A stretch of 64,000 nt of DNA from an uncultured Eubacteriales bacterium (GCA_900544575.1 UQVO01000005.1:38896-102895), one strand, 5' to 3'. Counted from the first letter of the stretch, positions 54,115 to 63,828 are shown. The notes: a model not told the origin generated them from the letters alone. Made by a program: numbers and translations.

Positions 54115-54612
54115 TCATTTTCCGGCGGTGCTTTTCGCGGTGAAATACGTTTCGTCGTCAAGGCGGCTGCACGCCGCTTTTACGGCAGGGTCGGAAAGAT
54201 AGGTTTCGCGGAAATGTTTTTCCGTGAAGCCGACCGCTTCAAGGGCGCGGCAGAAATCTTCCCGCGCTTTGTCGAAACGTCTGAAAGCGGTGCGTATGGA
54301 TATATCCTGGCGCAGCGCGATTTCCTGAAACGTTTCGCCTTTGAGAAAACGGCGCACAAGGATGTCTTTTTCGGAGGGAGGAAGAGCGCCGAGCGCCGTA
54401 TTTACCGTATCTCTCAGAATGAGCAGCCGCAGTTTGCGGCGGTTTATTTCCAGCATTTCCTTCACCAGCGTCTGCGTCGGAATGCCGTTTTTCAGGTGTA
54501 CGCTCATAAAGCTGCTTTGCAGACGCGATTTGAATGCGAAGTCGTAATCTTTTACTATTTTTTGCATAGCGGAAAAAGCAACAAGCACGGTGTTGCACCA
54601 AAGTCGGGTCAT
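54115..54612 (-). CDS. Sigma-70 region 4-like helix-turn-helix protein
   Basis: A 165-residue protein. The C-terminal half (ALPPSEKDILVRRFLKGETFQEIALRQDISIRTAFRRFDKARE, ~78-122) has the layout of sigma-70 region 4. No region 2 is recognisable in the N-terminal ~75 residues, which are helical and basic. It may be an atypical ECF-like factor or a regulator. I chose the ATG at 54612, preceded by GGAGGA. It lies downstream of ylbJ on the same strand. Confidence 0.65.
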   Translation of the reverse strand: MTRLWCNTVLVAFSAMQKIVKDYDFAFKSRLQSSFMSVHLKNGIPTQTLVKEMLEINRRKLRLLILRDTVNTALGALPPSEKDILVRRFLKGETFQEIALRQDISIRTAFRRFDKAREDFCRALEAVGFTEKHFRETYLSDPAVKAACSRLDDETYFTAKSTAGK

Positions 54613-54694
54613 AATATCCTCCGTGAAAATAAACAAAATCGTCGTAAGCACGGACAGAATATTTTCGACAAAGGCACAAATTCAATGTTTTATG

Positions 54695-55672
54695 TCATAA
54701 AACGGTGAAAATAATGAGTGAAATCACAAGCCCGTAGACGAAGGCGGAGGCACATTGCACGCACTTTCTCGCAAGCAGGGCGGAAAAGCGCATATTGCAT
54801 TTGGATAAAAACGCGTGGCTTTGGAGCATTACGGACAGTCCGCCGAAGGATACGACCGCGCTCGTCACGGCGACGGCGAGGGTGCGGGAGGGTATTTTTG
54901 CGGCTTCCAGAGAGCCGCGGGTCATTTCGACCGCCCCGTAAATCAGCGACCGCAGACAGCCCGCCGCGTTTTCGTTCATTGCGGCGGAGATGGCGGAGGA
55001 CAGCCCCGTCAGGGATATGGCGTCGATAAGCATATTTCCGACCACAATGTATCCGCCGACGGCAAGCATTGCGAGCGTGGACGAAGCGATGCTTTGTTGC
55101 AGGGCGCTGTCCGTGTCCGCCACGGCAATCCGCGCCGACGGTCTTTCGGGGCGGGAATTTTTTCTGCCGCGGAAAATCAGTCCCGTCGTGAGAGCCGCGG
55201 CATAATGGGCGGCAAGTATCACCGCTCCGCATACGGGGTCGCCGAATATCGCCGAGCCGACCGTTCCGAGGATGAATATGGGACCCGACGTCGAGGTGAA
55301 CGAACTGATTTTTTTCGCTTCCGCTTCCGATATCACTCCGCGTCTGTACAGGTCGGACACGGTCGCCGCCCCTATCGGATAGCCGCTGAGCATAGAAAGT
55401 GCGAGCACGTACGCCCCCTCGGGAGCGGCGTTGAACAGCACGCGCACGGGCTTTGCGCCGAGTTTTGAGAGTGCGTTCGCCGCTCCCATTGCGGTGAGCA
55501 GAGAGGAACAGAAGAAAAAGGGGAATATCGCGGGAAGCACGGACGTCGCGAAAAGAAGCAGTCCGCGGGAGGCGGAATCGAGAAAATAGTCGGGTTTTAC
55601 GACGAGCATTATCATAAACGCGCCGACTGCGAGCGCGGGTGCGGCTTTTTTGAGCGAGACGGTCTTCCTCAC
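54695..55672 (-). CDS. ylbJ: YlbJ-type sporulation integral membrane protein
   Basis: A 325-residue protein with about eight hydrophobic segments and nucleoside-recognition (Gate) features: SGYPIGAATVSDLYRRGVISEAEAKK, SSFTSTSGPIFILGTVGSAIF and a second VVSFGGLSVMLQS. This matches YlbJ, a sigma-E/G-dependent protein needed for spore cortex or coat integrity. I start at GTG 55672, which keeps the first helix; an open frame extends to 55759 but adds an implausible charged leader. Confidence 0.85.
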   Translation of the reverse strand: MRKTVSLKKAAPALAVGAFMIMLVVKPDYFLDSASRGLLLFATSVLPAIFPFFFCSSLLTAMGAANALSKLGAKPVRVLFNAAPEGAYVLALSMLSGYPIGAATVSDLYRRGVISEAEAKKISSFTSTSGPIFILGTVGSAIFGDPVCGAVILAAHYAAALTTGLIFRGRKNSRPERPSARIAVADTDSALQQSIASSTLAMLAVGGYIVVGNMLIDAISLTGLSSAISAAMNENAAGCLRSLIYGAVEMTRGSLEAAKIPSRTLAVAVTSAVVSFGGLSVMLQSHAFLSKCNMRFSALLARKCVQCASAFVYGLVISLIIFTVL

Positions 55673-55832
55673 CCTAAAATCTATGCCGCAGTGGGCGGCG
55701 TAAGACGCAAAAACGCGCAGGGCGTGCAACGGGCGGTCGATTCCGCGGGAGGGGTGCACTGCGGAAACGGCGCAAAGATAAAGCGCGCCGCGGGGCGCGC
55801 TTTGCGGAAAAGACTTATCTTTTCATATCAGC

Positions 55833-58229
55833 TTATTTTTCCTCTTGCGGAAGCGTGAGCGAAGCCGCCATCCGTATGACGTTTGCGGCGGTGCGCTGCA
55901 ACTCTCCCCGTCTTATGCCGCCGTCCTTTCCGAGCGTTTCCGTAAGAGTGCCGTCGGGACGTCTGCCGCCCACGCGTTTGCCGCCCGGCATAAGGATGTC
56001 CACCTGCGCCCGCACGCGGTAAGCGTTGTCGCGCAGGGAAGGGAATTCGGGGCTTGCGGCGTATCTCATCCACCAATCCGTCATCACCGCGCCCTCAAAA
56101 CCCCATTCGCCGCGCAGGACCGTCGTGCAAAGGTCATAGTGGTAATGTCCCCACACGCCGTTGATTTTGTTGTAGGAAGTCATTATGCAATGCGGTCTGC
56201 CTTCCGTCACGGCGATGCGGAAACCTTCGAGATAAATCTCGCGCAGAGCGCGCTCGGACAGACGGGAGTCGTTGAATATGCGCCTGCGCTCCTGATTGTT
56301 GCAGGCAAAATGTTTGGGACAGGCGGAAAGCCCTGCGGACTGTATGCCGCGTATGACTGCCGCCGCGGTCTTCCCCGTCAGCAGAGGGTCCTCCGAAAAA
56401 TATTCGAAATTTCTGCCGCAGAGGGGATTGCGGTGTATGTTCATCCCCGGCGCGAGCAGTATGTGCGAGCCCTTCGCGCGCATTTCCTCTCCGAGGAGCG
56501 CATAGAGCTTTTCGGTGCTCTCCGTGTCCCACGACGACGCTATGCATATGCCGGAAGGCAGAAGGGAGCACGACTCGGCAAGACGTATTCCCGACGGTCC
56601 GTCCGTGGTGGTCAGCGCGGGCAGACCCTTTGCCCGCAGGGACTCCGTCACGCCGCACAGCACGCCCGCGTTGCCGCGCGCGCCGAGAGGACTGTTCATT
56701 GTATAATCTCCTCTCGAAACGGCTTCCAGCTCTTCTACGGAAAGCGTCGCCGCAAGCTCTTCCGCCGTACGTCTGCCCGATTTTACGTCCGCAAACGTGA
56801 CCGTGTCCGCAGGTGCGGGAAACGCGTCGGGCAGGGCGGAAGCGATGCGCGTTTTCAGGTCGACTTCGGAAAGGGGCGCGTCTTCGTATGCCGCTTTTCC
56901 GTCCTTCTGCGTAAGGCGTTTGAATGGGAAGACGGGAGCGGCGCACGATTGCAGTTTTTCAGCGCGCTCTTCGCCGACGGAAAAAGAGCCGACGAACGCG
57001 GCGTCGCGCACGTTTTTGCCCAGATAAAGGAGGTATTCTCCCTTTTCCGTCACCCGTTCGCACGTCTTGTCGTCGTAGGCGGCAAAATCGGACACGTCGA
57101 AGCGCAGCGTGACGCGCACGCTTTCGCCGGCGGCGACGGGCGGCGTTTTCGCAAACGCGGCAAGGATTTTCGCGGGACGGGGCAGACGGGTGGCGGGTGC
57201 TTTGAGATAGAGCTGCACCACTTCGCGGCCCGTGCGGTTTCCCGTGTTGCGCACTTGCGCCGCTACTTCGGCTTTGCCGCCGTTTTCCGTCACGGAAAGG
57301 GCGGAAATCTCAAAATCCGTATAACCTTTTCCTCCGCCGAAGGGGAAGAGGACTTTTTCGGGTGCGAAGGTTTCGAAATAACGGTATCCGACGTAAATGT
57401 CTTCCGTATAAAAATTGAATTTCTTGCCGCCGAAGTCGCGGGCGGAAGGGTAGTCGTGATAATCGCGCGCTATCGTGTCGGTAAGTCTGCCGCCCGGCTC
57501 TCTTTTGCCCGCAAGCAGGTCGCCGAGCGCGTTTCCGCTCTCCATTCCTCCCTGCCATACGACGAGTACGGCGGATACGGGTATGCGCTCGCACCACGAA
57601 AAATCCATGGGAGAACCGATGTCGAGCACGACCGCCGTCTTGCGGAAAGCGAGAGCGACGCGGGTGAGAAGATGTTCCTCTTCCGCAGTCAGATAGTAGC
57701 TTCCTCGCGCAAGTTTCGCGTCGCGGTCTTCGCCTGCGGCGCGTCCGATGAAGACAACCGCCGTTTCGGCACGGTTTGCGGCAAGCGCGATTTCGGAGTC
57801 GGAAACGGGCATTTCGGGGTGGGAGTGCGGCCAATGTCCCCAGAAGCCGTGGTCGGCGGGGTTGCGCTTCACCCATTCCGAATAGAGAGAAAGCAGTCTT
57901 TCGTCGGGTATTATGCCCGCCGACTTCAATCCTTCGACGGGGCTTACAAGATACGGAGCGCGCACGTCGCCGCCGGAGCCGTATCCCACATAAAACCAGT
58001 CCGTCTGAACTCTGCCGAAGAGTGCGACGCGAGCGCCTTGTTCCAGCGGCAGGGCACCGTCGTTTTTGAGAAGTACGGCACCGTCGGCAGCCGCCGCGCG
58101 CGCGGCTTCCGCCATTCCCGGAAAGGCTTGTCCGGGCGCTCCGCCTCTGTTTTCGTTCTGTACGGTGCCGCCCGTGATTTTGTTCACGAGCATAGAAATG
58201 CGGCGTGACGCCTTGCGTATGGGATTCAT
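55833..58229 (-). CDS. Glycoside hydrolase family 3 protein with permuted domain order
   Basis: A 798-residue enzyme, probably a beta-glucosidase or related exo-glycosidase. The order is reversed from classical GH3: the alpha/beta sandwich comes first (ARAAAADGAVLLKNDGALPLEQ, 45-310), then an FnIII-like domain (GREVVQLYLKAPATRL, ~330-410), then the TIM barrel (TTDGPSGIRL; ACNNQERRR) with the nucleophile Asp in GAVMTDWW. GGGAGGGGG precedes the ATG at 58229. No signal peptide, so it is cytoplasmic and acts on imported oligosaccharides. Confidence 0.92.
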   Translation of the reverse strand: MNPIRKASRRISMLVNKITGGTVQNENRGGAPGQAFPGMAEAARAAAADGAVLLKNDGALPLEQGARVALFGRVQTDWFYVGYGSGGDVRAPYLVSPVEGLKSAGIIPDERLLSLYSEWVKRNPADHGFWGHWPHSHPEMPVSDSEIALAANRAETAVVFIGRAAGEDRDAKLARGSYYLTAEEEHLLTRVALAFRKTAVVLDIGSPMDFSWCERIPVSAVLVVWQGGMESGNALGDLLAGKREPGGRLTDTIARDYHDYPSARDFGGKKFNFYTEDIYVGYRYFETFAPEKVLFPFGGGKGYTDFEISALSVTENGGKAEVAAQVRNTGNRTGREVVQLYLKAPATRLPRPAKILAAFAKTPPVAAGESVRVTLRFDVSDFAAYDDKTCERVTEKGEYLLYLGKNVRDAAFVGSFSVGEERAEKLQSCAAPVFPFKRLTQKDGKAAYEDAPLSEVDLKTRIASALPDAFPAPADTVTFADVKSGRRTAEELAATLSVEELEAVSRGDYTMNSPLGARGNAGVLCGVTESLRAKGLPALTTTDGPSGIRLAESCSLLPSGICIASSWDTESTEKLYALLGEEMRAKGSHILLAPGMNIHRNPLCGRNFEYFSEDPLLTGKTAAAVIRGIQSAGLSACPKHFACNNQERRRIFNDSRLSERALREIYLEGFRIAVTEGRPHCIMTSYNKINGVWGHYHYDLCTTVLRGEWGFEGAVMTDWWMRYAASPEFPSLRDNAYRVRAQVDILMPGGKRVGGRRPDGTLTETLGKDGGIRRGELQRTAANVIRMAASLTLPQEEK

Positions 58230-58261
58230 TTTCCCCCTCCCAATCCTCATATTTAAGGTTT

Positions 58262-58277
58262 TCCCCGAAATCGGGGT
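58262..58277 (-). terminator. Probable terminator between tmcAL and the GH3 gene
   Basis: AACCCCGA/TCGGGG-type short hairpin followed on the minus strand by AAAACC; the T-run is poor. Confidence 0.5.
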
Positions 58278-58278
58278 T

Positions 58279-59424
58279 TTATTGTGCGTTGTTGTCGGAT
58301 AAAACTGCCGTTTCCGCGGTTTTGCCGTCGCTTCTGCACAGGCGCAGGACTTTTGCCGCGCGTTCGTCCAGGTCGACGAGCGGACGCACGGGACTGTCTG
58401 CGGGGCAGTCGGACGGTTTGTAGTAAAAATAGCCGTCGCTTGCCGCGAGCAGAGCGAAAAGTTTGTTTTTCTTTTTCTCGTTCACGGCGAGCACGGTGGT
58501 GTAAGGCTTGTTGGCGTGCGCGAGCGCGACGAGGTCCTTCGTTATGCCCGCCGCCGCGGACGCCGCAATGCGTTTTATCGTCGAGCGCGTATATCGTTTG
58601 GTGGTCAGGCGCAGAAATTCCTCGAACGTGTCGAAATCCGTTTTGTTTATGCGGTTCTCCATCCCTTCGGAAATGTTCGCAATCTCCGCCAGCTCCGCCG
58701 CCGTCTTCGTACGCATCGAATAGGTGGACACCGTGCCGTACTTTGCGGAGTCGGTGGGGCGGTCGATTTTCACGCATTCGGGGACGAAAGCGGAAAAATC
58801 CTTTCCTTCCTGCATCATTGCGCGGATTTTGGTGGAAGATACAATCGTTTTGTTGTTGTCGGGCTTACGTTCCACGCTGTGATATTGCACCTTGTCGCCG
58901 TATGCCGCGCCCGCTTTCATATATTCCACCGCGAGAATGTTGTTGGGCGCTTTGACGAGGTTTGCGTAATCGGGACGTATGAGGTCGAGCGCCATCGTGC
59001 GCGAACGCGCCACGGAATAGCCCTCGGAAAGATATCCGCGCAGCATACTTTGCATATCTTTGGACTCGCTGCGCATAAATTCCGCCACATAGGAGAGTTC
59101 TTCCAGCTCCTTGGTTTCGGTGCCGAAGCAAAGAGTGTATTCGCCCAGCATCGAAAGCGTTTTGAGAGCGCCCTCCGCAAAGGATTTTGCGGGGGAGAGG
59201 GTGTAAACGGTGGGAAGCTCTATGACAAGGTCCGCGCCGCATTCCACCGCCCACGCCGCGCGCGTATACTTGTCCGCCACGCAGATGTCGCCGCGCTCCG
59301 TGAACGAACCGCTCATCACAACGACTAGCGCGTCGGGCTTGGTTTCCCTGCGCGCCTTTTTCAGAAGTTTGACGTGTCCGTTGTGGAGAGGATTGTATTC
59401 GGCTATTACTGCGGTGATTTTCAC
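58279..59424 (-). CDS. tmcAL: tRNA(Met) cytidine acetate ligase
   Basis: A 381-residue nucleotidyltransferase-fold enzyme (YlbM family) that activates acetate with ATP and acetylates the wobble cytidine of elongator tRNA-Met. Signatures are AEYNPLHNGHVKLL (HxGH-like), MSGSFTERGD and VSSTKIRAMM. It starts with GTG at 59424, preceded by AAGGAG. The adjacent divergent pta-ackA genes handle acetate and acetyl phosphate, a fitting neighbourhood. Confidence 0.93.
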   Translation of the reverse strand: MKITAVIAEYNPLHNGHVKLLKKARRETKPDALVVVMSGSFTERGDICVADKYTRAAWAVECGADLVIELPTVYTLSPAKSFAEGALKTLSMLGEYTLCFGTETKELEELSYVAEFMRSESKDMQSMLRGYLSEGYSVARSRTMALDLIRPDYANLVKAPNNILAVEYMKAGAAYGDKVQYHSVERKPDNNKTIVSSTKIRAMMQEGKDFSAFVPECVKIDRPTDSAKYGTVSTYSMRTKTAAELAEIANISEGMENRINKTDFDTFEEFLRLTTKRYTRSTIKRIAASAAAGITKDLVALAHANKPYTTVLAVNEKKKNKLFALLAASDGYFYYKPSDCPADSPVRPLVDLDERAAKVLRLCRSDGKTAETAVLSDNNAQ

Positions 59425-59444
59425 AAACTGACTCCTTGTATTTC

Positions 59445-59473
59445 TTGCTTTTTTCCCGTGACGGTTCTATAAT
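59445..59473 (+). promoter_or_regulatory. pta-ackA promoter
   Basis: TTGCTT (59445-59450), 17 bp, TATAAT (59468-59473). Confidence 0.85.
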
Positions 59474-59522
59474 ATAACTCACCGTAAAAGAAATCAAACG
59501 TCTTAAAGCAATTGAGGTAATT

Positions 59523-60524
59523 ATGTCCGAATTTCTCAACCATTTGCTCGAAAGAGCGGCAAAACTGCAAAAGACCATCGCTCTCGCCGAAGGCAGCGAC
59601 CCGCGTGTCGCCGAAGCGGCGGAAATTTTCACCCGCGAAAAGATAGGCAAGATTGTCCTCATCGGCAACGAAGCGGAAATCAGAGCGAAATATCCCGAAT
59701 TCAAGTTCCACAACGTCACCTTCCGCGACCCGGGCGCCGGCGACAAGTATGTCGAAAAGTACGCCAAGAAACTTTACGAGCTCCGTAAAGAGAAGGGGAT
59801 GACGGAAGACGTGGCGATGCGCACGATAAAAGGGAACAATATGTTCTACGCGTGCACGGCGCTCAAATGCGGCGACGTGGACGGCGTGGTCGGCGGCGCG
59901 GTGTTTTCTTCCGCGGACGTGTCCCGCGCGGCGTTCCAGGTCATCAAAGCGGCCCCCGGCATCAAGAGCGTGTCCAGCTGCTTCGTGATGATACCTCCCG
60001 AAAACTTCGAATATTCCCACGCTCCCGCGTTCATTTTCGCGGATTGCGCGGTCATTCCTTATCCCACCGTCGAGCAGCTTGCCGACATCGTGCAGGCGGC
60101 GTATTTTAGCGCGAAGCAGATTGTCGAAGTCGAGCCCAAAATCGCAATGCTTTCCTTCTCCACGAAGGGCAGCGCGCAGCACGAGTCCGTGGAAAAGGTG
60201 CGTGCCGCATACGCGATGGTGAAGGCTGCGCATCCTTACATCGACGTGGACGGCGAATTGCAGCTGGACGCGGCGATAGTGGAGGAAGTGGGCGAGAAAA
60301 AGGCTCCGGGCAGCGGGGTCGCGGGCAAAGCCAACGTGCTCATATTCCCCAACCTCGACGCGGGCAACATAGGCTACAAACTCGCGCAGCGCTTCGGCGG
60401 ATGTATGGCCGTCGGTCCCATAATGCAGGGGCTCGCGCTTCCCGTCAACGACCTCAGCCGCGGCTGCGTCGCGGAGGACATTGTCGCCGTCGCGGCAATA
60501 ACTGCGCTGCAATCCGTGAAGTGA
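59523..60524 (+). CDS. pta: Phosphate acetyltransferase
   Basis: A 333-residue enzyme converting acetyl-CoA plus phosphate to acetyl phosphate. It is the short form without the regulatory N-terminal domains. Family blocks include TIALAEGSDPRVAEAA, SGVAGKANVLIFPNLDAGNIGYKL and the C-terminal GPIMQGLALPVNDLSRGC. GAGGTA precedes the ATG. ackA follows 7 nt later, giving the standard ATP-yielding acetate pathway. Confidence 0.96.
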   Translation: MSEFLNHLLERAAKLQKTIALAEGSDPRVAEAAEIFTREKIGKIVLIGNEAEIRAKYPEFKFHNVTFRDPGAGDKYVEKYAKKLYELRKEKGMTEDVAMRTIKGNNMFYACTALKCGDVDGVVGGAVFSSADVSRAAFQVIKAAPGIKSVSSCFVMIPPENFEYSHAPAFIFADCAVIPYPTVEQLADIVQAAYFSAKQIVEVEPKIAMLSFSTKGSAQHESVEKVRAAYAMVKAAHPYIDVDGELQLDAAIVEEVGEKKAPGSGVAGKANVLIFPNLDAGNIGYKLAQRFGGCMAVGPIMQGLALPVNDLSRGCVAEDIVAVAAITALQSVK

Positions 60525-60531
60525 GGGAAAT

Positions 60532-61734
60532 ATGAACATACTGGTCATAAACGCGGGAAGTTCTTCCCTCAAATATCAGCTCATCGACATAGCAAACGAA
60601 ACAATGCTGCTCAAAGGCATATGCGACCGCATAGGAATGAACGGCGGTTCGATAAACCAGAAGACCGCCGAGGGCAGACAGTTCCGTCTCGAAGAGGATA
60701 TGCCCACGCATAAGGAAGCCATCGAGCTCGTGCTGAAAGCGCTTGTGGACAAGGAAGCGGGCGCGATATCTTCCGTTTCCGAAATCGGCGCGGTCGGACA
60801 CCGCGTGCTCCACAGCGGCGAGGACTTCCATTCCTCCGTCGTCATCGACGACGAAGTGGTGCGCATATGCGAGAAGAACGCGGAGCTCGGCCCTCTTCAT
60901 ATGCCCGGCAACATCGCCTGCATAAAGAGCTGCCGCGAGGTTATGCCGGGAGTGCCTATGGTGGCGGTGTTCGACACGACCTTCCACAGCACTATGCCGC
61001 CGAAGGCGTTTATGTACGGCATTCCGTATTCCGTCTATCAGCAGTATAAGGTGCGCAAATACGGTTTCCACGGCACCAGCCACAAGTTCGTCAGCGAAGA
61101 GGCGGTGAAGTTCCTCGGTGCGGAGCACAGCCGCATCATCATATGCCATCTCGGCAACGGGTCCAGCATTTCGGCGGTCAAGGACGGCAAGTGCATCGAC
61201 ACGTCGATGGGCTTCACGCCGCTCGAAGGGCTGATTATGGGCACCAGAAGCGGCGACATCGACCCCGCCGCGGTGGAATTTATGCGCGCCAAACTCGGTA
61301 TGACGCCGGAAGACGCGGTGCAGTTCCTCAACAAAAAATGCGGTATGCTCGGCATAAGCGAGCTGGATTCCGATATGCGCGTGCTCGAAAAGGCAATCGA
61401 AGAGGGCAACGAAAAAGCGGCGCTCGCGGTGGAAGCCGCGGCTTACCGCATCAAAAAGTATATCGGGTCGTTCGCGGCGGCGCTCGGCGGAGTGGACGCG
61501 ATAGTCTTTACGGGCGGCATAGGCGAAAACAGCTCCTATATGCGCAAGCTCGTTATGCAGGATATGGAATATCTCGGCGTGGAGTTCGATTTCGACGAGA
61601 ACGAAAAGCGCGCGGAAGGGCTGCATATGCTGTCCAAATCCGAGAGCTACGTCAAGGTATTCGTTCTGCCCACCAACGAGGAACTTTCCATTGCGCGCGA
61701 AACCGCGCAGCTTGTCGCGGCGGACAAAAAGTAA
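60532..61734 (+). CDS. ackA: Acetate kinase
   Basis: A 400-residue ASKHA-fold kinase making acetate and ATP from acetyl phosphate. It has the N-terminal VINAGSSSLKYQL, HRVLHSGEDF, KYGFHGTSHKFVSEEA with the catalytic His, HLGNGSSISAVKDGK and FTGGIGENSSYMR. Length is normal. In operon with pta. Confidence 0.97.
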   Translation: MNILVINAGSSSLKYQLIDIANETMLLKGICDRIGMNGGSINQKTAEGRQFRLEEDMPTHKEAIELVLKALVDKEAGAISSVSEIGAVGHRVLHSGEDFHSSVVIDDEVVRICEKNAELGPLHMPGNIACIKSCREVMPGVPMVAVFDTTFHSTMPPKAFMYGIPYSVYQQYKVRKYGFHGTSHKFVSEEAVKFLGAEHSRIIICHLGNGSSISAVKDGKCIDTSMGFTPLEGLIMGTRSGDIDPAAVEFMRAKLGMTPEDAVQFLNKKCGMLGISELDSDMRVLEKAIEEGNEKAALAVEAAAYRIKKYIGSFAAALGGVDAIVFTGGIGENSSYMRKLVMQDMEYLGVEFDFDENEKRAEGLHMLSKSESYVKVFVLPTNEELSIARETAQLVAADKK

Positions 61735-61750
61735 AATGTGTCAAAACCGT

Positions 61751-61779
61751 TTGACAAGACAAACACGATTATATATAAT
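61751..61779 (+). promoter_or_regulatory. Consensus promoter of rpmF-plsX-rnc
   Basis: TTGACA (61751-61756), 17 bp, TATAAT (61774-61779): a perfect sigma-A consensus. Confidence 0.92.
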
Positions 61780-61818
61780 CTAACAAGTCACTTAATGAAA
61801 CAAGCGGAGGAAAGATAA

Positions 61819-62004
61819 ATGGCAGTACCCAAAAATAAAATCTCCAAGTCCAAGACAAATTCCCGTTTCGCCAACTGGAAACTTTCCGCACCCGGACTTG
61901 TCGAGTGCCCCCAGTGCCACGAACTCATCAAGAGCCATACCGTGTGCCCCAAGTGCGGCTATTACAAGGGCAAAGAAGTCGTTGCCCCCAAAGAAGAGAA
62001 GTAA
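61819..62004 (+). CDS. rpmF: 50S ribosomal protein L32
   Basis: A 61-residue protein with N-terminal [16 protein letters not shown] and the zinc-ribbon cysteines CPQC and CPKC, so it is the zinc-binding form. GGAGGAAAG precedes the ATG. plsX follows, as in most Firmicutes. Confidence 0.96.
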   Translation: MAVPKNKISKSKTNSRFANWKLSAPGLVECPQCHELIKSHTVCPKCGYYKGKEVVAPKEEK

Positions 62005-62102
62005 CCTGACTCATCGGAGAGCGGCTCGGTCGCTCTCTTTTTTTGTATGTTGTGAGCGCGGCGCGGCACGTTCTGCGGAGTGGCGCCGCAAGGGAGAACG
62101 CG

Positions 62103-63125
62103 ATGAAAATCATCGTTGACGCATTCGGCGGAGATTACGCACCGAAAGAGGTTGTGTTCGGTGCGCTTGACGCGTTGCAGGCGAAAAAGAGTCTGCACGT
62201 CGTGCTTGTCGGCGACAAGCCGCGCATAAACGAATTGCTCGAAGGGCAGACTTACGACGTGACGAGGCTCGAAGTCGTGCACGCGCCGGAGGTCATCACC
62301 AACGACGATTCTCCCACCGCCGCCGTGAAGACGAAGAAGGACAGCTCCATAGTCAAAGGGCTGGAACTGCTTGCGTCCGACCCGGACGCCCTCGGTTTCG
62401 TGTCCGCGGGTGCCACGGGCGCGGTGCTGGTCGGCGCCTATATGAAACTCGGCAGGATAAAGGGAGTTTCGCGTCCCGCACTCGCTCCCGCTTTGCCGAC
62501 TCTCAAAGGCAAGCCCGTCATTTTGTGCGACTGCGGCGCAAACGTGGACTGCAAGCCCCTCAATCTGCTGCACTTTGCGATAATGGCAAGCGCGTTTTCC
62601 TGCGCGGTCACGGACGCGGTGAAACCGGTCGTGGGACTGCTCAGCAACGGTGCGGAGGACAAGAAGGGCAACGAACTCAACAGAGAGGCGTTCGAGCTGC
62701 TCAAAAATTCGCCTTATATCGATTTCAAGGGCAACTGCGAAGCGCGCGACCTGCTGTCAGGCGATTTCGACGTCGTGGTTGCGGACGGGTTCAACGGCAA
62801 CATTGCTCTGAAATCCGCCGAAGGGACCGCGGGCGCGATATTCTCCATTTTGATGGACGGAGTGAAAAAGGGCGGTCTGCGTGCAAAACTCGGCGCGCTG
62901 CTGCTCAAACCCGTCCTCAAAGAGGTCAAGACCAAAATGGACTACAACAGTCAGGGCGGAGCGTGCTTCCTCGGCGTGAACAAGGTCGTGGTCAAGGCGC
63001 ACGGCGCGTCCAAGCGCAAATCCGTGTGCGCAAGCATTTTGCAGGCTCGCAAACTCGCAAAATCCGGCGTGGTGGAAAAAATCTGCGCCTCGGTGCAGGC
63101 TTCCGATGAACAGACGGGAGATTGA
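62103..63125 (+). CDS. plsX: Phosphate acyltransferase (acyl-ACP:phosphate)
   Basis: A 340-residue enzyme producing acyl phosphate for phospholipid synthesis. It has the N-terminal IIVDAFGGDYAPKEVV, GFVSAGATGAVLVGA, ALAPALPTLKGKPVILCDCGANVDC and VVADGFNGNIALKSAEG. GGGAGAA precedes the ATG at 62103. Its end overlaps rnc by 20 nt. No fabD, fabG or acpP lies between plsX and rnc, unlike Bacillus. Confidence 0.95.
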   Translation: MKIIVDAFGGDYAPKEVVFGALDALQAKKSLHVVLVGDKPRINELLEGQTYDVTRLEVVHAPEVITNDDSPTAAVKTKKDSSIVKGLELLASDPDALGFVSAGATGAVLVGAYMKLGRIKGVSRPALAPALPTLKGKPVILCDCGANVDCKPLNLLHFAIMASAFSCAVTDAVKPVVGLLSNGAEDKKGNELNREAFELLKNSPYIDFKGNCEARDLLSGDFDVVVADGFNGNIALKSAEGTAGAIFSILMDGVKKGGLRAKLGALLLKPVLKEVKTKMDYNSQGGACFLGVNKVVVKAHGASKRKSVCASILQARKLAKSGVVEKICASVQASDEQTGD

Positions 63126-63786
63126 GGAAAAGATAGGATATACATTCCGCAACGGCGCGCTTTTGGAGCGCGCTTTTACGCATTCTTCGGCACACCGTTC
63201 CTCGGGGGACTATCAGAACCTCGAATTCCTGGGCGACAGCGTGCTGGGGTTCATCGTGTCGCGCAGGCTGTACAAGCTCTATCCCGGCGCGGACGAGGGC
63301 AGGCTTACGAAAATGCGCGCCTGCATAGTCAGCGAGAAACCGCTTGCGCGGGCGGTCACCGCGCTCGGAATATCTCACAATCTCATCACGGGAGAGAGCG
63401 AGCGCAAGACCCGCATAGCGGAGCACGACTCAATCAAATGCGACCTTTTCGAAGCCGTCACCGCCGCGATTTATCTGGACGGAGGGCTGAAAGCCGCCGA
63501 AAAATTCGTTTTGCGTGAACTTGCGGACGACATAGCGGACGCAAAGACAGCCGTGGGACGTGCGGACGCGAAGTCCAGATTGAACGAGTACGCTATGCGC
63601 AAAGGGCTGAAAATAAGCTATGCCGAGGAGGCGAGGGAAGGCGCGCCCCACGCTCCCGTGTTCGTGTGTTCCGTCACGGTCGGAGGAAAGAAATGCGGCA
63701 CGGGAAAGGGCGGCAGCAAACGCGAGGCGGAACAGCGCGCCGCGGAAGAGGCTCTCGTCGGAATTTCTGAAAAAAACAAGAAATAA
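63106..63786 (+). CDS. rnc: Ribonuclease III
   Basis: A 226-residue dsRNA endonuclease processing rRNA and probably the SRP RNA precursor. The signature NLEFLGDSVLGFIVS and the second acidic site (HDSIKCDLFEAVTAAIYLDGG) form the catalytic domain. Residues ~155-226 are the dsRNA-binding domain (KSRLNEYAMRKGL; GSKREAEQRAAEEAL). The start lies within plsX. Confidence 0.95.
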   Translation: MNRREIEEKIGYTFRNGALLERAFTHSSAHRSSGDYQNLEFLGDSVLGFIVSRRLYKLYPGADEGRLTKMRACIVSEKPLARAVTALGISHNLITGESERKTRIAEHDSIKCDLFEAVTAAIYLDGGLKAAEKFVLRELADDIADAKTAVGRADAKSRLNEYAMRKGLKISYAEEAREGAPHAPVFVCSVTVGGKKCGTGKGGSKREAEQRAAEEALVGISEKNKK

Positions 63787-63828
63787 ACCGTTCTCCCACC
63801 CAATGTTTCACGGCTCGGCTATCCTTCG

